DNA from: an uncultured Verrucomicrobiales bacterium
GTDB taxonomy: Bacteria; Verrucomicrobiota; Verrucomicrobiia; Verrucomicrobiales; Akkermansiaceae
Direction: 5' to 3'
Length of the DNA: 64,000 nucleotides
NCBI GenBank assembly: GCA_938008215.1
Contig: CALLLS010000021.1
Span: forward strand, 1 to 64,000
The first letter of the stretch is position 1. Each line of letters opens with the position of its first letter. A model generated the notes under the pieces. That model searched no databases. It saw only the letters and a program-made list of their open reading frames with translations, and was not told the DNA's origin. Made by a program: the position numbers and the translations under genes. Below are positions 56,348 to 64,000 of the stretch, piece by piece.

Positions 56348-57772
56348 TTAGGACTTGATAACGAGGTTTCTGATCTCAGTCATGTCTTCCATGGCAAACT
56401 GGACGCCTTCTCTACCCAGTCCGCTCTCTTTCACTCCTCCATAGGGCATATTGTCGACTCGCCAAGAGGGCACATCTCCGATGATAACTCCTCCTACTTC
56501 TAGGTGGTCCCAAGCATACATGATCTTATCAATATCCTTTGTGAAAATGCCGGCGTGAATGCCAAAGTCACTCTCATTAATGTCTTTCATAGCGTCATGG
56601 AAATCAGAAAACCGATTCAGAATGGCGACTGTTCCGAATGCTTCTTCTCGGTTCAGAGGATGGTCTGCGGGTACATTTTCTAGCAGGGTAGCGGTAAGCA
56701 TTGCTCCTTCTCGTTTGCCACCACACAGCAGGGTTGCGCCTGCTTTTACTGCACTCTCAATCCATTCTTCTAGTCTAACCGCTTCACTCTCTGAGATGAG
56801 AGGACCGACAAATGTGTCTTCATCTTTAGGGTTACCTGCCTTTAGTTTTAGAGTTTCTGAAACGAGACGGTTCTTAGTTTCATCATACATGGAGTCATGG
56901 ATGCTGATACGCTGAACGCCGACGCAGCTTTGTCCACTTTGGTAAAACGCCCCGAAGAGGAGGCGAGGAATAGCGACGTCTAAATCCGTGCCTTCATCTA
57001 TGACGCAGGTGGCATTTCCACCGAGCTCTAGCACGACTTTCTTCTTCCCACAGTTTTTCTTTAATTCCCAACCTACTTGCGGAGATCCAGTGAAGCTCAG
57101 AAGCTTTAAACGATCATCAACGGTAAATAAATCAGCGCCGTCACGGCTACATGGAAGAATAGAAAAGGCGCCTTCAGGTAAATCTGTTTCAGCTAACACT
57201 TCTCCTATGATAAGTGCTCCGATGGGAGTGCGACTGGCAGGCTTGAGAATGAAAGGGCATCCTACAGCCAGAGCAGGTGCTACCTTATGCGCAGTGAGAT
57301 TAAGTGGAAAATTAAAAGGAGAGATGAAGGAGCATGGTCCAATGGGGACGCGTTTATACATTCCGCGATATCCTTCAGCACGTGAGGAGATTTCAAGGTT
57401 TTGCACCACGCCTGTCATGCGCACGGATTCCTCAGCGGCGACGCGGAAGGTGTCAATCAGGCGTAAGACCTCTCCCCGGCTGTCTTTAATCGGCTTGCCC
57501 GCCTCCACACAGAGAATGTCTGCGAGCTCGTCTTGCCGCTCGGTGAAGCGTTCTACGCAATGGTATAGGATCTCTTGACGCTCATAGGGCTTCATGGCAG
57601 CCATGGCAGGAGCGGCATTTACTGTGCCTTCAATCCCTTTTTCTATGATATCTGGACTGGCGAGAGCAACTTTGTAGGCGACTTCTCCTGTATATTTATC
57701 AGTGACAGATAGGTCTGTGTTAGGCGACTGCGGAGAATTATTAAGGTAGTAGGGAAATGTTTGAATACTCAT
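56348..57772 (-). CDS. Aldehyde dehydrogenase
   Basis: 474 residues. Catalytic Cys in FYQSGQSCVGVQRI (about 280-290) and Glu in LELGGNATCVID; NAD-site FTGSPQVGWEL; FGTVAILNRF later on. Most like phosphonoacetaldehyde/lactaldehyde or succinate-semialdehyde-type family members; exact substrate unknown. It lies downstream of a small Cys-rich membrane gene and the ThDP enzyme on the same strand, suggesting a shared alpha-ketoacid/aldehyde pathway. Confidence 0.85.
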   Translation of the reverse strand: MSIQTFPYYLNNSPQSPNTDLSVTDKYTGEVAYKVALASPDIIEKGIEGTVNAAPAMAAMKPYERQEILYHCVERFTERQDELADILCVEAGKPIKDSRGEVLRLIDTFRVAAEESVRMTGVVQNLEISSRAEGYRGMYKRVPIGPCSFISPFNFPLNLTAHKVAPALAVGCPFILKPASRTPIGALIIGEVLAETDLPEGAFSILPCSRDGADLFTVDDRLKLLSFTGSPQVGWELKKNCGKKKVVLELGGNATCVIDEGTDLDVAIPRLLFGAFYQSGQSCVGVQRISIHDSMYDETKNRLVSETLKLKAGNPKDEDTFVGPLISESEAVRLEEWIESAVKAGATLLCGGKREGAMLTATLLENVPADHPLNREEAFGTVAILNRFSDFHDAMKDINESDFGIHAGIFTKDIDKIMYAWDHLEVGGVIIGDVPSWRVDNMPYGGVKESGLGREGVQFAMEDMTEIRNLVIKS

Positions 57773-57796
57773 GAGTAGAAAATATATGAAGTGCTT

Positions 57797-58036
57797 TTAA
57801 GATGACTTTTCAGGAAACCAGCGCCCACCAGATGGGTAGAACCCAAGGATAAGTAACAGCGCGATGACTACCGTTACTGGTAATTGAAGCTTAGGTATAG
57901 AAGTGAGATGAGAAACGAGAGAGCTTGTAAGGAATGCAATTATGAGGGCGATTCCAGGACACATTCCTTTAGAACTTCCACATCCACCGATAGGACAGTT
58001 TTTTTTCTCACAAGAGTCTTCTGTTTCGGTATTCAT
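57797..58036 (-). CDS. Small Cys-rich membrane protein
   Basis: 79 residues: a soluble start with CEKKNCPIGGCGSSKGMCPG (about 9-28), then two membrane helices (27-45, 50-68). The Cys spacing could hold a metal or Fe-S site. It is set between the ThDP enzyme gene (3-base gap) and the aldehyde dehydrogenase gene. No known family. Confidence 0.55.
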   Translation of the reverse strand: MNTETEDSCEKKNCPIGGCGSSKGMCPGIALIIAFLTSSLVSHLTSIPKLQLPVTVVIALLLILGFYPSGGRWFPEKSS

Positions 58037-58039
58037 TAT

Positions 58040-59680
58040 TTAAATTTCAGCACTGAGTTTAGGTAGGTCTTCATTTAAGATTTGATCATTTTCCGAGTAA
58101 TCTACAGGGACATCAATAACGTGTACCCCACCTTGTTTTTGACAACTCTCTAGGAGCGGTATGAGAGCATCTGTTTCCGTGAGACGGTGTCCCGTTGCTC
58201 CGTAACTATTCGCGTATTGCACGAAGTCTGGATTACCAAAATCAAGCCCATAATTATCAAAGCTCATGTGCGACTGCTTCCATTTAATCATCCCATATGC
58301 GTTATCATTTATGATGATAACGGTAAGGTCTATGCCAAGCCTTACAGCGGTCTCCAACTCTTGTGAATTCATCATGAACCCTCCGTCTCCACAAATTGAG
58401 ATTACTGGACGGTTTGGGTGGACAATCTTGGCAGCAATACCAGAAGGAAGTCCGGCACCCATTGTGGCTAGAGCATTATCAAGAAGAACGGTGTTAGGAC
58501 GGTGAGCACGGTAATTCCGTGCAAACCAAATCTTATAAACCCCATTATCAAGGGCGATAATTCCTTCATCAGGCAGAAAAGCGCGAACATCAGCGACGAG
58601 ACGTTGTGGGTAAACTGGAAAGCGTGGGTCATCTGCACCTTCACTTAAATGGGCATCCATAGCAGCTTTCACTTCCATAAAGCGAGAAAAGTCCCATTGA
58701 GCAGAGGGAGACAGTTCTTCATTCATTTGCCAGATACTATTTGCAATATCACCAACCATTTCTACATGTGGGAAATAAACGGGGTCAACTTGAGCTGAGG
58801 AAAAGTTAACATGAATGACCTTCCTTTTTCCTTTTTCCATGAAGAAAGGAGGCTTCTCTATGACATCATGTCCAATGTTCAAAATAAGGTCGGCATGTTC
58901 TACAGCACGGTGGAGGAAATCTCCTGATGAAAGAGCCGCATTTCCGATGAAAAGAGGGTGGCGTTCATCGACGACTCCTTTACCCATTTGAGTGGTAATG
59001 AAGGGAATACCTTGTTTTTCAATAAACGAGCTGAGCTGCTTAGCTGTCAGCTTCCTATTTGAGCCTGCGCCAATTACCAGTAGAGGACGCTTTGCTTTCT
59101 TAAGGAGGTCAATAGCGGCGTTCAACGCTTTATAATCTACTAACGGGCGACGCACGAAGCTTGGCTGAATAGGCACCTCTTCTGTTTCTTCAGCGGCAAT
59201 GTCCTCTGGTAGTTCTAGATGGACTGCTCCTGGTTTTTCTTCTACTGCCAGACGGAAGGCTTCTCTTACTTTACTAGGCACACGATCACCAGAAACGATC
59301 TCTGCGGTGAACTTAGTAAGCGGTCCCATCATGTCTACAATGTCCAGAATCTGAAAGCGTCCTTGCTTACTCTTCTTAATGGGCTTCTGCCCTGTAATCA
59401 TCAGCATTGGCATTCCACCGAGTTGTGCATACGCGGCAGGTGTGACAAGATTTGTTGCACCTGGTCCTAGTGTAGAAAGGCACACTCCAACTTCTCCAGT
59501 GAGCCTGCCTAAAGTGGCTGCCATAAAGCCCGCCCCTTGTTCGTGGCGTGTTAATATGAGCTTGATGGAAGAACGAGACAGTGAGTCGAGAAAATCGAGG
59601 TTCTCTTCTCCTGGAATTCCAAAGATGTATTTCACACCTTCTTCTTCTAGGGCTTTAATAAACAGGTCAGATGTTTTCAT
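58040..59680 (-). CDS. Acetolactate synthase-like ThDP enzyme
   Basis: 546 residues. ThDP catalytic Glu in LILTRHEQGAGFMAATLGRL (about 38-57), central domain VIGAGSNRK, and C-terminal ThDP/metal motif GDGGFMMNSQELETAVRLGI then NDNAYGMIKWKQSHM. The end GATGHRLTETDALIPLLESC and VDVPVDYSEND-like text is close to catabolic AlsS. No small regulatory subunit follows, fitting AlsS rather than IlvB. First gene of an operon with the ALDH. Confidence 0.82.
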   Translation of the reverse strand: MKTSDLFIKALEEEGVKYIFGIPGEENLDFLDSLSRSSIKLILTRHEQGAGFMAATLGRLTGEVGVCLSTLGPGATNLVTPAAYAQLGGMPMLMITGQKPIKKSKQGRFQILDIVDMMGPLTKFTAEIVSGDRVPSKVREAFRLAVEEKPGAVHLELPEDIAAEETEEVPIQPSFVRRPLVDYKALNAAIDLLKKAKRPLLVIGAGSNRKLTAKQLSSFIEKQGIPFITTQMGKGVVDERHPLFIGNAALSSGDFLHRAVEHADLILNIGHDVIEKPPFFMEKGKRKVIHVNFSSAQVDPVYFPHVEMVGDIANSIWQMNEELSPSAQWDFSRFMEVKAAMDAHLSEGADDPRFPVYPQRLVADVRAFLPDEGIIALDNGVYKIWFARNYRAHRPNTVLLDNALATMGAGLPSGIAAKIVHPNRPVISICGDGGFMMNSQELETAVRLGIDLTVIIINDNAYGMIKWKQSHMSFDNYGLDFGNPDFVQYANSYGATGHRLTETDALIPLLESCQKQGGVHVIDVPVDYSENDQILNEDLPKLSAEI

Positions 59681-59887
59681 TGAATAATAATTGTGAGAAT
59701 TTGGATAGGTGTTTATTCATTCCAATTTGAGAATGAAAGTTTAAAAAGATTGGGTTAGAACTATTCAGGGGTGTTTTTTGCGTTCTGCAATCTGGATGAT
59801 TTATGAAGCTCAACCTCCCTTTAATCAGCTAGAAATCGTAATTCATTACAAAAATTACGACGTTGCCCGAAGACTGATAGGTGAGCA

Positions 59888-60307
59888 CTAATTTTTACCC
59901 GCAGCCTCTAACGCATGCTTTTTCATCTCAGCCGCCATGAGGGTGAGGGCGTTTGCACGGGTGGGGGCTAAATGTTCTTTAAGTCCTGTCTTTTCGATGA
60001 AGGACATATCAGCTGTTAAGATATCTTCTGGTGCTTCACCATCAAGAATTTGCACGAAAAGCGCGATCATCCCTTTTGTGATAAGCGAGTCAGAATCCGC
60101 AGTGTAAGACATCTTGTTGTCGCAATGTTGAGACTCAAGCCATACCTGAGATTGGCATCCTTTGATCGTTCTGGCAGGAGTCTTGAGAGCATCATCCATA
60201 GGAGAAAGCTTTTTCCCCATGGAGATTACGTATTCATATCGTTCCTGCCAATCTTGAAAAAAGGAAAGTTCTTCGAGGAGGGTTTGGGTTTTACTAGCGA
60301 TAGACAT
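59888..60307 (-). CDS. sufE: Fe-S cluster assembly protein SufE
   Basis: 139 residues. The active Cys lies in TIKGCQSQVWLESQH (about 48-62); the start LLEELSFFQDWQERYEYVIS (about 9-28) and the end HLAPTRANALTLMAAEMKKH are family-typical. SufE takes sulfur from SufS. No other suf gene is nearby. Confidence 0.9.
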   Translation of the reverse strand: MSIASKTQTLLEELSFFQDWQERYEYVISMGKKLSPMDDALKTPARTIKGCQSQVWLESQHCDNKMSYTADSDSLITKGMIALFVQILDGEAPEDILTADMSFIEKTGLKEHLAPTRANALTLMAAEMKKHALEAAGKN

Positions 60308-60374
60308 TTACAAATCGTTAGTAGCTAATACATTAATCGTCCATCGAAAAAAAGAAACTTCATTAGATAAGGGC

Positions 60375-60402
60375 TTGACACCTGTAGTCTGACATCTATA
60401 AC
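60375..60402 (+). promoter_or_regulatory. Sigma-70-like promoter of rpsT
   Basis: TTGACA (60375-60380) and TATAAC (60397-60402) with a 16-bp spacer, 22 bases before the rpsT start. Confidence 0.6.
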
Positions 60403-60424
60403 TCACCTCCCAAAAAGTATATTT

Positions 60425-60685
60425 ATGGCAAACATTCAATCAGCAGCTAAGCGTAACCGTCAGTGCGAAAAAAGAACGGCTCTTAATCGTGTATTATCCA
60501 CACGTATTAAGACTCTCCGTAAAGAAGTGCTTGAAGCTGGTAGTGGAGATGAAGCTGCATTTAAGAAAACATTTTCTCAGTTTGCTTCTGCAGTAGATAA
60601 AGCAGCTAAGAAAAATTACATACACAAGAATAAGGCAACTAACCTTAAGACGAAGACTTATAAGGCTGCTAAAGCATCTGCTTAA
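60425..60685 (+). CDS. rpsT: 30S ribosomal protein S20
   Basis: 86 residues, strongly basic: MANIQSAAKRNRQCEKRTAL, TRIKTLRKEVLEAG, then KAAKKNYIHKNKATNLKTKT. Normal S20 length and composition. A single-gene unit with its own promoter and terminator. It carries a perfect DnaA-box-like TTATCCACA within its coding sequence, probably by chance. Confidence 0.95.
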   Translation: MANIQSAAKRNRQCEKRTALNRVLSTRIKTLRKEVLEAGSGDEAAFKKTFSQFASAVDKAAKKNYIHKNKATNLKTKTYKAAKASA

Positions 60686-60718
60686 GTTTTATTGCTTCAC
60701 GATAACTTTTAAAAAATG

Positions 60719-60745
60719 AGGAGGCTGTTGAGCCTCCTTTTTTTA
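60719..60745 (+). terminator. Rho-independent terminator of rpsT
   Basis: GGAGGCT and AGCCTCC with a GTTG loop, followed by seven T. Clear intrinsic terminator. Confidence 0.9.
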
Positions 60746-60787
60746 TTGAGAAGAAAAAGCGTAGCGGACTTCGATTAATTCCTATAT

Positions 60788-61153
60788 CTAAAACTCCCCT
60801 TTAAAAGAGCACCTTGCAGTAGGGGTCTCATAAATTACGATCTCACACAAGCCGGGTAAGTCGGCTTCGATTTTTTTCCAAAACCACGCTGCCATGATTT
60901 CTATCGTAGGGCTTTCTAACCCTTTAATATCGTTGAGATAGGAATGATCTAGCTGATCAAGCAAAGGGTTCATCGACTCTGAGATTTTCTTATGGTCATA
61001 GACCCATCCTATTTTAGGATTCACCTCACCCTCAATGTGTATTTCTATTTTGAAGGAGTGCCCGTGCATTTGTTGGCACTTATGTCCTTCCGGCAAGCTG
61101 GGGAGGGTATGAGCTGCTTCAAAGCGGAAGTCTTTAATCAGGCGTGCGCGCAT
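60788..61153 (-). CDS. queD: 6-carboxytetrahydropterin synthase
   Basis: 121 residues. Zinc/catalytic pattern: FEAAHTLP (His), GHKCQQMHGHSFKIEIHIEG (Cys and HxH), DHKKISESMNPLLDQLDHSY and the late PTIEIMAAWFWKKI, then IYETPTARC. QueD makes carboxytetrahydropterin for queuosine. Other que genes are absent nearby. Seven bases after the DUF2141-like gene. Confidence 0.9.
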   Translation of the reverse strand: MRARLIKDFRFEAAHTLPSLPEGHKCQQMHGHSFKIEIHIEGEVNPKIGWVYDHKKISESMNPLLDQLDHSYLNDIKGLESPTIEIMAAWFWKKIEADLPGLCEIVIYETPTARCSFKGEF

Positions 61154-61160
61154 TATGGTA

Positions 61161-61517
61161 TTAGAAATATTTCAATGTAGCCTGCATCTCAGGTTCGACT
61201 TTTACAAGACTAGAAGCGTAATTCGGGCGCCCTTTTCCGTTCCAGTTTGAGGCTCCAACGCCACTTTTAGGAATTCCAAGGAAGTTCTTGGCTATTTTCC
61301 CAATTTCCTTTTCATCGTGAAAGAATGAGAAGGCCGCTTTTGAAGCTGTAAGGTTCTTAAAGACTAATTTGACTGTCCCTCGCTCTGCAGAAATTTCTGC
61401 TTGTCCGATTGCCTTATCGGTTGCCTCCGGAAACCCACCATCATTTTTAGCAAAGACTAGTCCCCTAACCATTCCCTTATTATTCCTTACGCCTGAGATC
61501 TCAAATGTTACTGTCAT
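61161..61517 (-). CDS. DUF2141-like small protein
   Basis: 118 residues with the DUF2141 pattern: VTFEISGVRNNKGMVRGLVF at the start, AAFSFFHDEKEIGKI and LGIPKSGVGASNWN then GRPNYASSL. Members are usually exported, but no signal peptide is present in this start, and no better start was seen. Function unknown. Confidence 0.75.
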   Translation of the reverse strand: MTVTFEISGVRNNKGMVRGLVFAKNDGGFPEATDKAIGQAEISAERGTVKLVFKNLTASKAAFSFFHDEKEIGKIAKNFLGIPKSGVGASNWNGKGRPNYASSLVKVEPEMQATLKYF

Positions 61518-61543
61518 AATAATTATAGTTTATCACAAAAACG

Positions 61544-62230
61544 CTATTGTTGCAGATATCTTCTTATGCGGTTCTTGAAGGCTTCCCATTTAGGTCCAGG
61601 TTTTCCGCCGTCCATTAGAAAATGAGGGCAGTTCTTATGTCCTAAGTCTCTACCATCTGAGTAGCGGATTCTTCTCCAGTGCTGGTGTGGTACAATGTTA
61701 TCTAGAGGAATGCGGTGTAAGCGCATGAGGTATGCCGCTAAACGAGCAGTGTGATCTAAAGTGGCTTCTCTACTGTTCCCTGCGTTTTCGCACATCTCTA
61801 TCCCGAGCGATGATTTATTCCCTGCTCCGTCATAATCTGCATGCTGACCTTCTTCATTATCAGGTAGGTGCTGGTAAACATTATTTGCATCTACGGTGTA
61901 ATGCCAAGAGAGGTAACCTAGTGAGTTATTCTTAGACTTTAAGCGTCCATTTATAAGCGCAATGGCATGCATGCGTGCACCAGCAGAGGAATGAGGATTT
62001 TGGGTAGAGTGGATAGTCAGAAATTTAGGGGTGATTTTTTTCCCCTGATGGCGCGCATATTGCCCTTGAGGGATCATGAGGCTTTGATTGAGAGTCAGAT
62101 TATAGGCTTGTGGGCTAACAGCGTTTTTCTTGGGTGGTACAGCGTCAGGGTTTTGCGCAGAAGGAGAACCGCCACAGCCGCTAAGGAGTATTGTAATGAC
62201 ACTAAGTAAAATAATAAAATAAGGTCTCAT
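61544..62230 (-). CDS. Amidase_2-type N-acetylmuramoyl-L-alanine amidase, lipoprotein
   Basis: 228 residues from ATG 62230 (MRPYFIILLSVITILLSGCG), giving a lipobox-like LLSGC at about residue 19; the frame from 62272 adds a tail without sense. Zinc ligands: His in FLTIHSTQNPHSSAG, His in VPHQHWRRIRYSDGRDLGHK and Cys/His in KNCPHF; SSLGIEMCENAG is the PGRP core. Trims peptidoglycan from the envelope. The other two genes on this strand follow closely. Confidence 0.82.
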   Translation of the reverse strand: MRPYFIILLSVITILLSGCGGSPSAQNPDAVPPKKNAVSPQAYNLTLNQSLMIPQGQYARHQGKKITPKFLTIHSTQNPHSSAGARMHAIALINGRLKSKNNSLGYLSWHYTVDANNVYQHLPDNEEGQHADYDGAGNKSSLGIEMCENAGNSREATLDHTARLAAYLMRLHRIPLDNIVPHQHWRRIRYSDGRDLGHKNCPHFLMDGGKPGPKWEAFKNRIRRYLQQ

Positions 62231-62304
62231 AAAGTTAGTGAGGTTAATACAGAAGGAGCTGCTTCTATCCAAGGTTTATCTTGCCGTTAGAGGATAATCT
62301 TTTT

Positions 62305-63546
62305 ATGCCACACACAAAAGCCATGATTCCAGAAGTAGACTTTCTCAATAAAGCGTTTCGAGCGAACCCGCATGAGAAATTTGCCGAGTTACGCGAGCTC
62401 TCAACTCTTGCTAAAGTGAAAGGGGCGAATGCCTACTTAGTAACACGGCATAAGGAATGTGAAGCGCTCCTTAAGGATGAAAGGGTATCGCTAGATGTGA
62501 TGAAGGGAGTGGAGTTCCCTGTAAATCATCCCATGCAAGGCTACTTTAAGATGCGAGAGGGTCTCATGCTTTTTACAAACCCCCCTTTACATGGAGACTT
62601 GAGATCTCCCGTCTCTGACGCAATGAGCGCGAAATCCGTTAAGCGTTATGAGCCAATCATCCGCGAGTTAGCGGGTGATGCGGTTAAGCATTTGAAGTCT
62701 CTCCTTTCTCGGCAAAGTGAAATAGATTTCGTGAAAGACATTTCCCTCCCTTTTGTCTCAAAGGTGATCTGTAGAGTAGTGGGTATGCCTGAGCAGGATC
62801 ACGCCATTCTATCGAGTATGACACAACGCATTGCGGATGGTTTGGATCCCTTTGGTGCAAGACATAGTTTAGAAGATGCAGGGAAAGCTTATTCTGAGTT
62901 TCAGAGCTACATGACGGAAGAGCTCTCTAGGGGGCGCTGGAAGAAAGATGCGGAGCAGTTCTCAGAGACGTTTTTAGGAGAAATTGCACAGTGTCCACAC
63001 ATGCTTGGAGGCTTTAAGAATACTGACAATCTCATTTCCACTACTGTTATGCTACTTTCTGCAGGGCATCTCACGACGAACCATAGCCTCAGCCTAAGTA
63101 TAGAAAGTTTCTTATCTGATGAGGAAATTCGCCCAGTTCTTACCGAGGCGAGCGAGCCAATTTCACCGCTTATGTTGGAGGAGCTTTTTCGCTTTCACTG
63201 CCCTGCGCAAATCACGCGAAGAAAAATTAATGCCGAACTGAACATAGGTGAGAAAACTTGGCACCCTGGGCAAGCGATATGGCTCGCACTTGTCTCCGCA
63301 AACCGTGATGAAAGGATCTTTAAGAAAGGGCAAGAGCTTGATTTAAAGAGGAGACCTAACCCGCACCTTTCTTTCGGTTCAGGCATTCACTTTTGCTTAG
63401 GAGCACATCTCGCGCGACTACAATTGCGTGTCTTTTTAGAAACGATTCAAGGGGAGTTTCCAAATCTCTCCATCGTTAAAGAGGGAGTCGTAAGAGACAA
63501 TAATCTTGTCTTTAGAGGGCTGAAAACTCTACCGTTACAAGTTTAA
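62305..63546 (+). CDS. Cytochrome P450
   Basis: 413 residues from ATG 62305; a TTG at 62281 is less likely. I-helix LLSAGHLTTNHSLSL (A-G-x-x-T-T, about 254-268), ExxR in LEELFRFHCPAQITRR (about 291-306) and heme Cys in LSFGSGIHFCLGAHLARLQ (about 353-371). Likely a class I soluble P450. No ferredoxin or reductase lies beside it. It ends overlapping the convergent rlmN gene by 12 bases. Confidence 0.88.
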   Translation: MPHTKAMIPEVDFLNKAFRANPHEKFAELRELSTLAKVKGANAYLVTRHKECEALLKDERVSLDVMKGVEFPVNHPMQGYFKMREGLMLFTNPPLHGDLRSPVSDAMSAKSVKRYEPIIRELAGDAVKHLKSLLSRQSEIDFVKDISLPFVSKVICRVVGMPEQDHAILSSMTQRIADGLDPFGARHSLEDAGKAYSEFQSYMTEELSRGRWKKDAEQFSETFLGEIAQCPHMLGGFKNTDNLISTTVMLLSAGHLTTNHSLSLSIESFLSDEEIRPVLTEASEPISPLMLEELFRFHCPAQITRRKINAELNIGEKTWHPGQAIWLALVSANRDERIFKKGQELDLKRRPNPHLSFGSGIHFCLGAHLARLQLRVFLETIQGEFPNLSIVKEGVVRDNNLVFRGLKTLPLQV

Positions 63547-64000
63547 CTCGATTCCTTCCTCCTTCTCTTTGATTAGCCTCAGCTGACCACAAGCGGCATC
63601 TATATCATGCCCTTTTTCTATTCTGAGGGTGGCGGTGACACCTGCAGAAACTAAGGTGTTTTTAAAGCGTCTGCATTTCTCATCTGAAGGGCGGGCCCAT
63701 TCTAATCCTTCCACGGTATTATAAGGAATCAGATTTACCTTCGCCTGAATACGCTTTGCCTTTTGCGCAAGGATGCGCGCATCACTCTCCGTATCATTCA
63801 CACCCTCGATAAGGATGTATTCTAGGGTAAGACGTTGCTTCTTTTTAGAGTTCCAGTATTCGAGCGCATTAAAGAGCTCATCTACGCCCCATTTATTATT
63901 CACGGGCATAATCTTACTGCGCACCTCATCCGTGGCTCCATGGAGTGAAATAGCGAGACGAATTTGCTGAGGGTGGTCTGCCAGCGTTTTGATTTGAGGT
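63535..64000 (-). CDS. rlmN: RlmN dual-specificity rRNA/tRNA methylase, 5' part outside window
   Basis: The C-terminal part only. The frame runs in from the window edge and reads RLAISLHGATDEVRSKIMPV, then LEYILIEGVNDTESDARILA, NLIPYNTVEGLEWARPS and a terminal KGHDIDAACGQLR with the resolving Cys, as in RlmN (m2A of 23S rRNA and tRNA). The apparent start at 63924 is not real; the radical-SAM part lies beyond 64000. Confidence 0.9.
   Translation of the reverse strand, partial: PQIKTLADHPQQIRLAISLHGATDEVRSKIMPVNNKWGVDELFNALEYWNSKKKQRLTLEYILIEGVNDTESDARILAQKAKRIQAKVNLIPYNTVEGLEWARPSDEKCRRFKNTLVSAGVTATLRIEKGHDIDAACGQLRLIKEKEEGIELNL

Noticed and set aside
56988-57578. A 196-codon plus-strand frame inside the aldehyde dehydrogenase gene
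   Set aside because: Antisense shadow of a clear ALDH; Ser/Arg-rich composition typical of shadows.
60491-60500. DnaA box in rpsT
   Set aside because: A perfect TTATCCACA, but single, inside a coding sequence and without neighbouring boxes or AT-rich unwinding region.
1-64000. CRISPR array
   Set aside because: No set of regularly spaced repeats of 24-40 bases was found; the iterated operator and REP copies have irregular spacing or are palindromic and scattered.

Overview
The window reads as a piece of a moderately AT-rich bacterial chromosome, most likely Verrucomicrobiota. This is inferred from the mix of protein families: a DUF4175-like exported-protein cluster beside a MIDAS vWA protein, a CtaB/SCO/DUF420 cytochrome-oxidase assembly block, a NapH-type ferredoxin fused to an FAD reductase, KamA and MidA. 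No rRNA gene or complete tRNA gene is present to settle it.

Positions 1 to about 24,830 hold an HK97-like siphophage prophage whose left end lies outside the window. The plus-strand early arm (about 1.7-10.1 kb) carries a ribbon-helix-helix regulator with iterated operators, an ERF annealing protein, a RecE-like PD-(D/E)XK exonuclease, RusA, a replication organizer, a C5-cytosine methylase that shares its DNA with a second long reading frame, and a DnaC-like loader. The minus-strand late arm (about 24.0 down to 10.1 kb) runs terminase small and large subunits, portal, ClpP-like protease, capsid, connectors, tail terminator, tail tube, tail chaperones G and GT joined by a canonical -1 slippery heptamer, a fibre, and a lysis cassette. 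No integrase, CI-type repressor, tape measure or tail-tip gene is visible. The 3' part of a tRNA gene at 24,791-24,829 looks like the right attachment site.

From 24.8 to 26.8 kb lies a scar zone: an ISL3-type insertion sequence, a broken type III restriction (Res-like) 3' fragment, and REP-like palindromes. From 26.8 kb to the end is chromosome: vapBC with a lone fetB; hisD, DUF420, two SCO proteins and ctaB (heme-copper oxidase assembly); an OppD-type ATPase; holB and fabG; hisI; a vWA/DUF4175 cluster; htpG; miaB; an M20 peptidase/YkuD/MidA operon; an RlmB-like methylase; an OmpA lipoprotein; KamA; a SufR-like regulator; RlmI; the FAD-ferredoxin fusion; an aldehyde dehydrogenase/AlsS-like operon; sufE; rpsT; queD/DUF2141/amidase; a cytochrome P450; and the 3' part of rlmN.

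The most unusual signals are: the doubly coding methylase locus; the G-GT frameshift; a REP-like family with GTAG or GGAG heads and covarying stems, present in both prophage and chromosome; a roughly 110-bp inverted repeat 15.9 kb apart with an invariant palindrome; the cysteine-rich virion proteins; and two translation-initiation styles in the early phage genes.
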